From: Pirellulaceae bacterium
GTDB taxonomy: Bacteria; Planctomycetota; Planctomycetia; Pirellulales; Pirellulaceae
Direction: 5' to 3'
Length of the DNA stretch: 64,000 nt
NCBI GenBank assembly: GCA_022448645.1
Contig: JAKVBZ010000004.1
Location: forward strand, 1 to 64,000
Both the position numbers and the translations under genes were made by a program. The stretch's first letter is position 1; the number at the start of each line of letters is the position of its first letter. Under the pieces are notes generated by a model, which made no database searches, was not told the DNA's origin, and saw only the letters and a program-made list of their open reading frames with translations. Below, in pieces: positions 8,834-16,491 of this stretch.

Positions 8834-9984
8834 TGAATGAGTTCGATTTTGAAGCTCGAACCCGCATTGTGTTCGGTCGACACAAAATCGACACGTTGGG
8901 AAAGTGTGCTCTCGAATTGGGTGCGCGTCGTGCTCTTGTGGTCAGCGATCCAGGCATTGTCCAGGCAGGACATTCACAGCGTGGATGTGATTCTTTGAAG
9001 CAGTCGGGGATTGAATCCTTGGTGTTTGAAGGAGTGCATGAAAATCCGACAACAGATGATGTGAATACTGGTTGCGAAGTAGCCCAAGCATTTCATCCTG
9101 ATCTGATCGTAGGTTTGGGCGGCGGTAGTTCGATGGACTGTGCTAAGGGAATCAATTTTCTCTATTCGTGTGGCGGACAGATGCACGACTATTGGGGAGT
9201 TGGTCGCGCGACGAGGGACATGCTGCCCATGATTGCTGTCCCTACGACCTCTGGTACGGGAAGTGAAGCCCAGTCGTTCGCTTTAATTTCTGATGCAAAA
9301 ACGCATGAAAAAATGGCCTGCGGTGATAAGCGAGCAGCTTTTCGTGTTGCGCTGCTCGATCCTAATCTCACATTGACGCAACCTCCACGAGTCACCGCGC
9401 TGACCGGAATTGATGCACTGGCACATGCCATCGAATCATATGTTACCACACGCCGTAATCCGATTTCGGTGGCTTTCAGCCGAGAAGCTTGGCGATTGCT
9501 TTCCGCGGATTTCCCTCAAGTGCTTGATGATCCAGAGGATTTGTCGGCGCGATCCGGCATGCAGCTAGGTGCGTGTTTTGCTGGTCTGGCCATCGAAAAC
9601 TCCATGCTTGGTGCCGCTCATGCACTGGCTAATCCGTTGACTGCTCGTTGTGGCGTACCCCACGGGGAAGCGGTCGGTTTGATGCTGCCACACGTCGTTC
9701 GCTATAACGGTAGCGATCATGACCATTGGTATCGTGAGTTGATGGATGTCCTTCCTCACAGCAATGGGTCTGCAGCGTCTTCTGGCAGCGCCGATCAATT
9801 GGCGGAATGGTTGGCATCGCAGGTTCGAAAAGCCGGTTTGGCCTGCCGCCTGGAAGAATGTGGAGTGCATGAGCACGAATTGTCAGCACTGTCCCATGGC
9901 GCCGCGACGCAGTGGACAGGCCAGTTTAATCCTCGGCAAGTCGATGCGACGTCCTTGATGACACTCTACCGGGAGGCCTTATAG
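8833..9984 (+). CDS. Iron-containing (group III) alcohol dehydrogenase
   Basis: 383 residues, the usual length for the Fe-ADH/FucO/AdhB family. Visible are the dinucleotide-binding GLGGGSSMDCAKG (~94-106), TTSGTGSEAQSF, and the metal ligands D and H in GIDALAHAIESYVT, H in GAAHALANPL and H in VPHGEAVGL. It would reduce an aldehyde to an alcohol (or the reverse) with NAD(P)H in the cytoplasm. It overlaps the upstream dehydrogenase by one base and abuts the next gene (TAGATG), so it is the third gene of a tight operon. Confidence 0.92.
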   Translation: MNEFDFEARTRIVFGRHKIDTLGKCALELGARRALVVSDPGIVQAGHSQRGCDSLKQSGIESLVFEGVHENPTTDDVNTGCEVAQAFHPDLIVGLGGGSSMDCAKGINFLYSCGGQMHDYWGVGRATRDMLPMIAVPTTSGTGSEAQSFALISDAKTHEKMACGDKRAAFRVALLDPNLTLTQPPRVTALTGIDALAHAIESYVTTRRNPISVAFSREAWRLLSADFPQVLDDPEDLSARSGMQLGACFAGLAIENSMLGAAHALANPLTARCGVPHGEAVGLMLPHVVRYNGSDHDHWYRELMDVLPHSNGSAASSGSADQLAEWLASQVRKAGLACRLEECGVHEHELSALSHGAATQWTGQFNPRQVDATSLMTLYREAL

Positions 9985-11211
9985 ATGATCGCGTCCTGGC
10001 GGTTTTGGTGGATTTGGCTTTCTTTGGTGGCCTTGTACATGAGTAGCGGCTGCCAGCCATCAGATGGAACATCACCGAAAAAAAACTCTACGGTGGCGGT
10101 GCAGCAGGCCTCACCGATGGTGACTCCTAGTAATTGGCCATTGTTTCGCGGCGATGCTTGCTCTACGGGAGTGTCGCAAGGCGAGTTACCTTCGTCTTTG
10201 GCGCTTCAATGGAAGGTTGAAATCGAAAACGGCGCATTCGAGTCAACAGCCGCCGTTGTCGACGGTGTCATTTTTATCGGCGATCTCGATGGCAGGTTGT
10301 TGGCCCTGCGTTTAGATGATGGTCAGGAATTATGGCGGAAAGAGTTGCAAGATCAATTGGGCTTTGTGGGTTCTCCAGCTGTGAAGAACGGACGGGTGTT
10401 TGTGGGAGACATGGATGGAAGCTTCTACTGTTTTGATGCAACAAACGGTGACTTGAAGTGGACATTCGCTACGCAGGCGGAGATAAATTCCAGTGCCAAT
10501 TTCTTCCAGAACAACGTATTGGTCGGTTCCCAAGATGCGACATTGTATTGCTTGAATGCGGAATCTGGCGAGTTGGTTTGGAAACATCAAATTGAAGACC
10601 AAGTCCGTTGTACGCCTACGATTGTCGAAAGCCGAACTTTTTTGGTAGGTTGTGACGCCAAATTACACACGATTGACTTGAATTCAGGTGAGTCGCTCGA
10701 CGCGGTCGAATTGGATGGTCCAAGTGGAACGACTCCGGCTGTACAGGGGGATTATGCCTATTTTGGTACCCACGGAGGCCGATTCTATTGCGTCGATTGG
10801 CGACAAGGTGAAGTGGCGTGGACCTTCAAAGATGCTGAAGATTCTCAATCGTTTCATGGTTCTGCAGCGGTGACCTCTAGTGTTGTCGTGATTGGTAGCC
10901 GCAATCGCCGGGTCTATGGATTGAATCCGGCTAATGGCGAGCAGATGTGGACATTCATAGCTAAGCGAGGTGTTGACTCCTCACCTGTGATTGTGGGTGA
11001 TCGTGTGTTCGTCGGCTCCTCCGATGGACGGTTGTACGGATTAGATGTGTTGACCGGCGAAGAAGTTTGGAGCTATGAAGCTGGAGGTAGGATTGTTGCG
11101 TCACCAGCGATAGCCGACGGGTGCCTGATCATCGCGAACGATGATGGTAAAGTGTTTTGCTTCGGCCATAACGTTCGTACCGGCTCCCTCGCTGGGATGG
11201 AAAGTGGATGA
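9985..11211 (+). CDS. PQQ-type beta-propeller lipoprotein
   Basis: 408 residues. The N-terminus has a hydrophobic segment and a lipobox ending in MSSGC (Cys ~23), so it is probably an exported lipoprotein. The rest is a series of 7-8 propeller blades of the PQQ/BamB type, each with variants of G.VYGLNPANGEQMWTF, for example LLALRLDDGQELWRKEL and VYGLNPANGEQMWTF. It may be an assembly or scaffold propeller rather than a PQQ enzyme; no catalytic residues of quinoprotein dehydrogenases are evident. Its ATG directly follows the alcohol dehydrogenase stop, so it is co-translated with the acid/aldehyde/alcohol enzymes. Its role with them is unknown. Confidence 0.85.
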   Translation: MIASWRFWWIWLSLVALYMSSGCQPSDGTSPKKNSTVAVQQASPMVTPSNWPLFRGDACSTGVSQGELPSSLALQWKVEIENGAFESTAAVVDGVIFIGDLDGRLLALRLDDGQELWRKELQDQLGFVGSPAVKNGRVFVGDMDGSFYCFDATNGDLKWTFATQAEINSSANFFQNNVLVGSQDATLYCLNAESGELVWKHQIEDQVRCTPTIVESRTFLVGCDAKLHTIDLNSGESLDAVELDGPSGTTPAVQGDYAYFGTHGGRFYCVDWRQGEVAWTFKDAEDSQSFHGSAAVTSSVVVIGSRNRRVYGLNPANGEQMWTFIAKRGVDSSPVIVGDRVFVGSSDGRLYGLDVLTGEEVWSYEAGGRIVASPAIADGCLIIANDDGKVFCFGHNVRTGSLAGMESG

Positions 11212-11239
11212 GAGCCCAGATCATAATCTATCATTCAGT

Positions 11240-11275
11240 AAGCCAGACTAAGTGAAACTCGTACTGGCTTTCTCG
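11240..11275 (+). terminator. Possible terminator after the ligase/ADH operon
   Basis: A perfect 7-bp inverted repeat AAGCCAG (11240-11246) / CTGGCTT (11264-11270) with a 17-base loop is followed by the moderately T-rich TCTCGATTCTCC. It lies between the operon and the next gene. The T-run is weak. Confidence 0.4.
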
Positions 11276-11297
11276 ATTCTCCTCGAAATTACACGAA

Positions 11298-11783
11298 ATG
11301 AATATGGAATTTGACGAAAGATTGCAGCGAGCCATTCAACGCGGATATGGCCGAGGTGATGTGCGCCGACAAGAAGTAGCAGCCAAGCAATTCAGTGAAG
11401 ACGAATTGCGATCATTGCATTCCAAGCATCGGCTCAGTTTGTCGGAAAAAATCGAGTCTTGTGTGCAACGGCTGCCAAATCATTTTCCAGGATTTCAGTA
11501 CGAAACGATTTACGGTGAACGAGGTTGGGGTGCTGCCATCAGCCGCGATGACATTGAAATGGCAGGTGGCAAACGCAACAACCAATATAGTCGACTGGAA
11601 ATGACGATCCGACCTTTTTCGTCCGCACACGTGTTGGATTTAGCGGCAAAAGGGACCGTGCGTAACCGTGAAATCTACAACCGTAATCACTTCGAGGCAT
11701 TAGACGAAGCCGATCACGATAACTTTGCGGAGCTGATCGACTTGTGGGTGCTGGAATATGCCGAAATGTTCGCTAGCAAATGA
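11298..11783 (+). CDS. Conserved-type hypothetical protein
   Basis: 161 residues, starting MNMEFDERLQRAIQRGYGRG. Charged and soluble-looking, with no signal peptide or membrane helix. The middle reads like a compact alpha/beta domain (GFQYETIYGERGWGAAISRDD, then YSRLEMTIRPFSS), and the acidic C-terminal helix is FAELIDLWVLEYAEMFASK. I do not recognise a named family. It stands alone between the ligase operon and a peptidase-like gene. Confidence 0.7.
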   Translation: MNMEFDERLQRAIQRGYGRGDVRRQEVAAKQFSEDELRSLHSKHRLSLSEKIESCVQRLPNHFPGFQYETIYGERGWGAAISRDDIEMAGGKRNNQYSRLEMTIRPFSSAHVLDLAAKGTVRNREIYNRNHFEALDEADHDNFAELIDLWVLEYAEMFASK

Positions 11784-11812
11784 TCGAATCACACTGAATC
11801 GTCATGAGGCTC

Positions 11813-11830
11813 ATTCGGATTATTCGGATT
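11813..11830 (+). repeat. Short tandem repeat (2 x 9 bp)
   Basis: ATTCGGATT occurs twice in tandem at 11813-11821 and 11822-11830, followed by a partial third unit ATTCAT. Too short to assign a role. Confidence 0.6.
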
Positions 11831-11955
11831 ATTCATAGGCTTAGGTTCATTTTTGGTCCCTTGAGCTATCCTTTTGCAGAGCCTGTACCCACGAACGTTG
11901 TGGCGGGTACCTGTGAACATGTTGGTATGTTGAAACCGCACGACTTGGATGTTGT

Positions 11956-12690
11956 ATGCGGCGCTACCATTTCGTAATACTGGATGCTGTGATGACCACC
12001 GCGCTGTACGTCATTCTGACGAGTTGTTTCTCTGGGACGGGAGACTATGAATCCTTGGAACAGTACGCCGTTACCGAGGTGCGTGGGTGGAAAGTCCGTG
12101 TCAACCACCGGCTGATCGAGCAGAAACCGCAGTTGCATGCTGATACGTTGCAGAGGTTGGACGTTAAGCTCCACGAAATCCAACAAGTGTTGCCCAAAAG
12201 TGCGTTGGATCGCATTGCTCATGTACCCTTATGGGTCGAGTTAGACAACGATCATATCTATCCGTGTATTTGTTACCATGTGTCGGCGAGGTGGCTGGAA
12301 GCAAATGGATTCCATCCCGAAAAAGAAGGCTCGATTGAGATCTGTAATGCCGAAGCGTTCCTGCAATGGTCGGTCGGGCAACCATGGATCGTGCTCCACG
12401 AGTTGGCGCATGCCTATCACCATCAGCATTTGGGTCACGATGAAAAGCGACTGTTGGCAGCCTACCAGAAAGCAGTTGTCAGCACAAAATATGCGTCTGT
12501 GTTGCGATATAACGGCTCACGAGAGCGGCACTACGGCTTGAAAAGTGTCCGCGAGTATTTTGCGGAAGCAACAGAAGCATATTTCGGTGTCAACGATTAC
12601 TTCCCATTTGATCGCGCCGAGTTGCGCAGACACGACCCCAAAATGTACCGGCTTCTCCAGGATGTTTGGGGCGAGCCAGACCGGAATTGA
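11956..12690 (+). CDS. Putative secreted zinc metallopeptidase-like protein
   Basis: 244 residues with a hydrophobic N-terminus ending ILTSC (Cys 24), a possible lipobox or signal sequence. The zinc motif HELAHAYH is at ~148-155, and a downstream EYFAEATEAYFG (~200-211) could supply the third ligand Glu, as in gluzincins. The arrangement (HExxH, ~50 residues, ExxxE/AYFG) resembles the anthrax-lethal-factor-like peptidase group, but I place it there only by pattern. It probably acts outside the cytoplasmic membrane. The substrate is unknown, and a structural rather than catalytic role cannot be excluded. Confidence 0.72.
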   Translation: MRRYHFVILDAVMTTALYVILTSCFSGTGDYESLEQYAVTEVRGWKVRVNHRLIEQKPQLHADTLQRLDVKLHEIQQVLPKSALDRIAHVPLWVELDNDHIYPCICYHVSARWLEANGFHPEKEGSIEICNAEAFLQWSVGQPWIVLHELAHAYHHQHLGHDEKRLLAAYQKAVVSTKYASVLRYNGSRERHYGLKSVREYFAEATEAYFGVNDYFPFDRAELRRHDPKMYRLLQDVWGEPDRN

Positions 12691-12759
12691 TCGCCACAAT
12701 CTAAAAGAAACTAATGTCGTGTTCCGATCATTCGCACCAATCACAGCCTGGTGCGTTAG

Positions 12760-12870
12760 GGTCGACCATGGGACGGCAAAGCTCCCGTTGAGCCGAACAG
12801 AGTGAAGTGATCACCTAGTCTAGGCTCGACAGGCTCTCGGCCTCCCGCAGGCTCATCGAATGAAACAGGC
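12760..12870. repeat. Possible dispersed intergenic repeat
   Basis: GC-rich, non-coding, with internal self-similarity. GGGACGGCAAAGCTCCC is flanked by inverted GGGA/TCCC ends, and the minus strand holds GAGCCTGCGGG and GAGCCTGTCGAGCCT repeats. Segments like CGGCTCAACGGGAGCTTTGCC recur between genes in Pirellulales genomes as far as I recall. No second copy lies in this window, so the repeat status is an inference. Confidence 0.35.
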
Positions 12871-12924
12871 CGTTCTGGCAATGACCTATGCTACCTCGGT
12901 TCAGTCTCGCTGGAATGATCCACG

Positions 12925-13749
12925 TTAGGATGTGGGTTCCTCTACGGGCGCCATCGCCAACTCGTGCAGAGACATCAGCACATTGGTGACATCTTCTAGA
13001 GCACAGGTTTGCCAGGGCTCAGCGCGATAACGAAGGATAGCCATTTTGAAAGCTTCGAAAGCATCTACCAAATCCTCTGGCAGGCTGGAGATGTCGTTGA
13101 TTTGTTGTGCAGAGCGAGGCTCACTTGACACTGGCGGATCCGCCGGTTCGCGATCATCACCTGGCACCTTCGGTTCCACTACCGCTGCTGGAGTTTCTTC
13201 CGAGCCGTCTGGTGACGATTCTGGCTCACCCGCTTGAACACGTCGAGTTTTCTCACCAATGGTGGGCAGATCGGGCGAACCAAGGCCGGCCTCCAGGGAT
13301 TCGTCAAACTCGGCCAGATCTTCCGTTTTTGCTTCGTCGGATTCTTTTTCCAACTCTCCCAGCGTGGCAGCTCGCTGTCGACGCATACCAGACACGGACC
13401 AGCGATTTTGTGCCGCACCTTCGAGCCACATTTCGGCGTCGTCCCAGTCGATAGCCACTTGGAAATGGCTCCAATACAGCCCTTCGTATTGTTCATAGAC
13501 CAAGCCAAAACGTTCGAATACTCGTCTTAATCGGCCCACGTGTTGCCCAGAAACGCCGCCTACTCGCTGCGCCCATGCGTCATCGGCATAGTCTCCTGGA
13601 TCAGCGTCCTCGGCCTGTAGTGCCTGACGCCAGTTCAAGATGATGCGACCCTTTTCCCAATTTGTGGTACTAATCAGCAGATTCCACTGGCCCACGAACG
13701 GAAGTGACGCTGTTTCCAAAGGTGTTACGGGTGACTCAACTTCGCTCAT
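12925..13749 (-). CDS. Hypothetical protein with N- and C-terminal ordered segments and acidic linker
   Basis: 274 residues. Residues ~15-135 form an ordered domain (WNLLISTTNWEKGRIILNWR, then GGVSGQHVGRLRRVFERFG and YWSHFQVAIDWDDAEMWLEG) that could be a winged-helix or DNA-binding-like fold. Residues ~140-225 are acidic, Pro/Ser-rich and probably disordered. The last ~50 residues return to helix (DLVDAFEAFKMAILRYRAEPW). No signal peptide. I do not recognise a named family; a regulatory role is only a guess from the Arg-rich helix. Confidence 0.75.
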   Translation of the reverse strand: MSEVESPVTPLETASLPFVGQWNLLISTTNWEKGRIILNWRQALQAEDADPGDYADDAWAQRVGGVSGQHVGRLRRVFERFGLVYEQYEGLYWSHFQVAIDWDDAEMWLEGAAQNRWSVSGMRRQRAATLGELEKESDEAKTEDLAEFDESLEAGLGSPDLPTIGEKTRRVQAGEPESSPDGSEETPAAVVEPKVPGDDREPADPPVSSEPRSAQQINDISSLPEDLVDAFEAFKMAILRYRAEPWQTCALEDVTNVLMSLHELAMAPVEEPTS

Positions 13750-14054
13750 ACCAAGACTTCCTTTTCATGAAATTGTTCGCCGAGTCAGCCATTGTAAGGA
13801 GGTGTGCCGCTGCGACTAGGGCCAACGATGTGGCCGGTTTACGCAGATCGCGGTGACAGCTATCTAATCCACAAGAAATAAGGCCTTCGAGCCCGACCCA
13901 CTAACCGTTGTGAGGCATGCATAACCTGTTGATATGTTGTCGAGCGAAATCATCGACGACAACAAAACAATGCGCCAACCATAGACCGGCATGGGATTTG
14001 GAGAGAACTTACCTCAGCCGACTACCTGCTCATCAGACTGGAAGTCCTGATGCA
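13750..14054. other. Intergenic region
   Basis: It lies upstream of the minus-strand hypothetical gene and downstream of the minus-strand CDGSH gene. No coding sequence or strong hairpin was seen. Confidence 0.3.
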
Positions 14055-14270
14055 TCAGGATTTGGGAGCTCGATCGGCCGCTGTGAAACCAGCTTCCCGA
14101 TGGGCGCCATCACAAAAAGGTTTGTTCTGAGATGCACCGCAACGGCAAAGGGCTATTGCTGGCTTGTCAGGACTTGTGGGGAAACCATTACCGTCGGCAT
14201 CGGTAATGTTGACGGAACCTTCGACGACCAATGGTCCATTGTCTCGAATTCGAATGTTTACATCAGACAT
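14055..14270 (-). CDS. CDGSH-type iron-sulfur domain protein
   Basis: 71 residues with the mitoNEET/CDGSH motif CRCGASQNKPFCDGAH (~42-57), where three Cys and one His ligate a [2Fe-2S] cluster. It is preceded by the usual short beta-strand segment (IRIRDNGPLVVEGSV and DKPAIALCRCG). Bacterial members are small soluble redox or cluster-transfer proteins. The complete domain fits in this short gene. An ATG with GGAG six bases upstream (minus strand, 14277-14280) supports the start. Confidence 0.88.
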   Translation of the reverse strand: MSDVNIRIRDNGPLVVEGSVNITDADGNGFPTSPDKPAIALCRCGASQNKPFCDGAHREAGFTAADRAPKS

Positions 14271-14418
14271 GAGTATCTCCTGAGGGCTGTGGAAAGCGTC
14301 GATCGTCCAATGTCAGCCTCGAGATGTCAAGTAGCTTGTCTTCAGCGTCCCCAAATCGTACCGTTAGAATGCCCGAAATCATTGGATGAAAATGCTTCAT
14401 AGCGGTGCACGTACGGAC

Positions 14419-15732
14419 TTATCGATCAGGTATGGTGCGAACCAAGAAGAGCACATGGATCGTGGGGTCGCTTGGCTGCTGCGCCGTGGATTCTGGAAGT
14501 TCTGAATCTTGAGAGAATGACTGCTTGTTCTGTAACGCAGAATCGTCTGAAATCGCCAAATCTGCATCCTCTGCCGACGGAGAAGAACGAGCTGAGAGTT
14601 CGTCTGTAGAGGAGGGCTTTTTCATGATTCCGAATTGACGAATCTCCTGACGTTGTGCCCGACTGATATATCTTTCAGGAGCTGGCTGTTGAATGATCGC
14701 GTCGACGCTGGATTCATCATCCAAAGTGGCCACGTCTTTGGGGTCCACCATAAGCTTTTCGATTTCGTCTTGAACCGCTGGATGCTCTTTTTGCTCGACA
14801 AATGACCCGGCGTTTTTCTGGACATTGGCGGGAAGAACGGAGCCTTGATCGGAGGATCTACGAATGGTGACATGACCGAAATCATCGGTGCGTTGTTGCA
14901 GTTCTCGCAATGTCGCCACGATTTGAGATTGTTGTGCAGTGACCAGTATCATGTCCGAATTAGAGACATCCACTTTTTTGATCTTCGCACGCTTGCTGCG
15001 AAGATCGTCATATCGTTTACGTGAAAAATTGTCAGAGAGTTCGTTAAAATCCTGCTCATTACGCTTACTTCGTCGACTTGTGTATCTCGCCATATCCTGA
15101 GGAGATTTGCCCCGAGCAGGTGGTGCTGCCGGAGCTAAATGGATGTTGTTTCGTGCCAACACTTCTTTCAATCGAGTCGAAGGCACCGACTCAGGTACCA
15201 TATGAATGGTGACGACCCAATCGGCTGCGGGGTTGTCTTTGGGGGTACGAATGTGGTTATGCTGAAATGATGTTTCCTCAGAGAAATCTGCTTGATCGAA
15301 CATCCCACCCCAGGTCGTGACCTCTTCCCCAGCCGGGGCTGAAAGAGTTTCTTGAAATGCTACCTGTTGTGTAGGCTCGGTCCACAACAAAAAGGACAAC
15401 AGTCCGGCTGCAGCGCAGGCGACACCGGATGCTAGACTCCACTGCCAAAAAGGCGTCCGTTGGCTGGAGGTCGACTCGGTGCCCAGTTTTTTCGACACAC
15501 GTTCTGCTTCTCGCAGGACACGGTCCGTGAGATCGTTGGATAATTGGTGTTCTGGTAAACGCCGCAATTCTGCTTGCAGCCGCAACAGATCGTCAGCCAG
15601 CCGTTGATAACGTGGGTCATTAGCGATGAGCTGCTCCATCTCGACTTTTTCGGCAGCCGAGAGTTCCCCGTCGAGGTACGCGCTTAGTCGGTCGTCTGGC
15701 GGTGGGGGCTGTGCTGAATGGTGTTGGTTCAT
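14419..15732 (-). CDS. Membrane-anchored anti-sigma factor
   Basis: 437 residues. The N-terminal ~75 residues have the anti-sigma domain pattern (DRLSAYLDGELSAAEKVEME, then DLLRLQAELRRLPEH) but no HxxxCxxC zinc site. A single membrane segment (~104-120, SGVACAAAGLLSFLLW) follows. The ~310-residue C-terminal part is charged, with a possible sensor segment DWVVTIHMVPESVPSTRLKE (~170-190). The gene overlaps the ECF sigma gene by 4 bases, the standard sigma/anti-sigma arrangement. It would hold the sigma factor at the cytoplasmic face of the membrane until released; the signal is unknown. Confidence 0.82.
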   Translation of the reverse strand: MNQHHSAQPPPPDDRLSAYLDGELSAAEKVEMEQLIANDPRYQRLADDLLRLQAELRRLPEHQLSNDLTDRVLREAERVSKKLGTESTSSQRTPFWQWSLASGVACAAAGLLSFLLWTEPTQQVAFQETLSAPAGEEVTTWGGMFDQADFSEETSFQHNHIRTPKDNPAADWVVTIHMVPESVPSTRLKEVLARNNIHLAPAAPPARGKSPQDMARYTSRRSKRNEQDFNELSDNFSRKRYDDLRSKRAKIKKVDVSNSDMILVTAQQSQIVATLRELQQRTDDFGHVTIRRSSDQGSVLPANVQKNAGSFVEQKEHPAVQDEIEKLMVDPKDVATLDDESSVDAIIQQPAPERYISRAQRQEIRQFGIMKKPSSTDELSARSSPSAEDADLAISDDSALQNKQSFSQDSELPESTAQQPSDPTIHVLFLVRTIPDR

Positions 15733-16346
15733 GTCAGATCGTGGCTGGTGGGGTGGCTGCCGAGCAGTTCGCTCAGTTCTTCTCGAAGTTGTAGTCTAGC
15801 CCGATGCAGTCGGCTGCGTACCGTACCGAGGGGTAGATCCAGGACCTGGGAAATTTGTTCATAGCTCATGCCGTCAAATTCTCGCAGTACCAGAATCGAG
15901 CGAGAGGCATCGTCTAATCGTTCCAAGGTGTGATGAACTTGACGAATGGACTCTTGGCGTTCCAGTATTTCGTCAGGAGTGTCTTCATGCCCGGCGGGCT
16001 CGACCCCCGTGGCATCGTACGTCGCATCGACAGAGATGGTGGGCCGTTTACGCCGCTGCCGGCTAACAGATACGTTAAAAGCAATGCGGTATAGCCATGT
16101 GTAAAAAGCGCTGGTACGGGCGAACGTGTGTAATTTGACAAAAGCTTGCACGAATGCGTCCTGTACCACATCTTCTGCTTCTTCGGGTGATCTAACAATG
16201 TGCAGCATGGTATTGTAAAGTCGATCTTGGTACTTCTGGACCAATTTGCCAAACGACGCAGCGTTGCCGGCCAAGGCTTCGTCGATGAGCCGGAAGTCGT
16301 CGTTCACAACCGTTCCTTGAAATGAGACGCGACGGGGATACTCCAA
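15729..16346 (-). CDS. ECF RNA polymerase sigma factor (RpoE-like)
   Basis: 205 residues of sigma-70 family group 4. Region 2 shows YNTMLHIVRSPEEAEDVVQDAFVQ (quoted as YNTMLHIV...EDVVQDAF, ~45-70) and TWLYRIAFNVS. Region 4 shows LVLREFDGMSYEQISQVLDL and GTVRSRLHRARLQLREEL (~150-190). It lacks regions 1 and 3, as expected. It would direct RNA polymerase to a stress or envelope regulon and is paired with the downstream anti-sigma gene by a 4-base overlap. Such pairs usually autoregulate; no promoter motif was identified in the 145 bases upstream. Confidence 0.94.
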   Translation of the reverse strand: MEYPRRVSFQGTVVNDDFRLIDEALAGNAASFGKLVQKYQDRLYNTMLHIVRSPEEAEDVVQDAFVQAFVKLHTFARTSAFYTWLYRIAFNVSVSRQRRKRPTISVDATYDATGVEPAGHEDTPDEILERQESIRQVHHTLERLDDASRSILVLREFDGMSYEQISQVLDLPLGTVRSRLHRARLQLREELSELLGSHPTSHDLT

Positions 16347-16491
16347 GTTCCCTAGTGGGCGTCGCGCAAAGTCAAAAGAATGACGAAATTGCCTTTAAAA
16401 AAGTCCAATTTCTCTGAAATAGGCCACATTTGGATGATTCCCGATCAAGTTTTGGATCCATCCGGGCTGGCTGCCCACTTCCTTGGGATAC

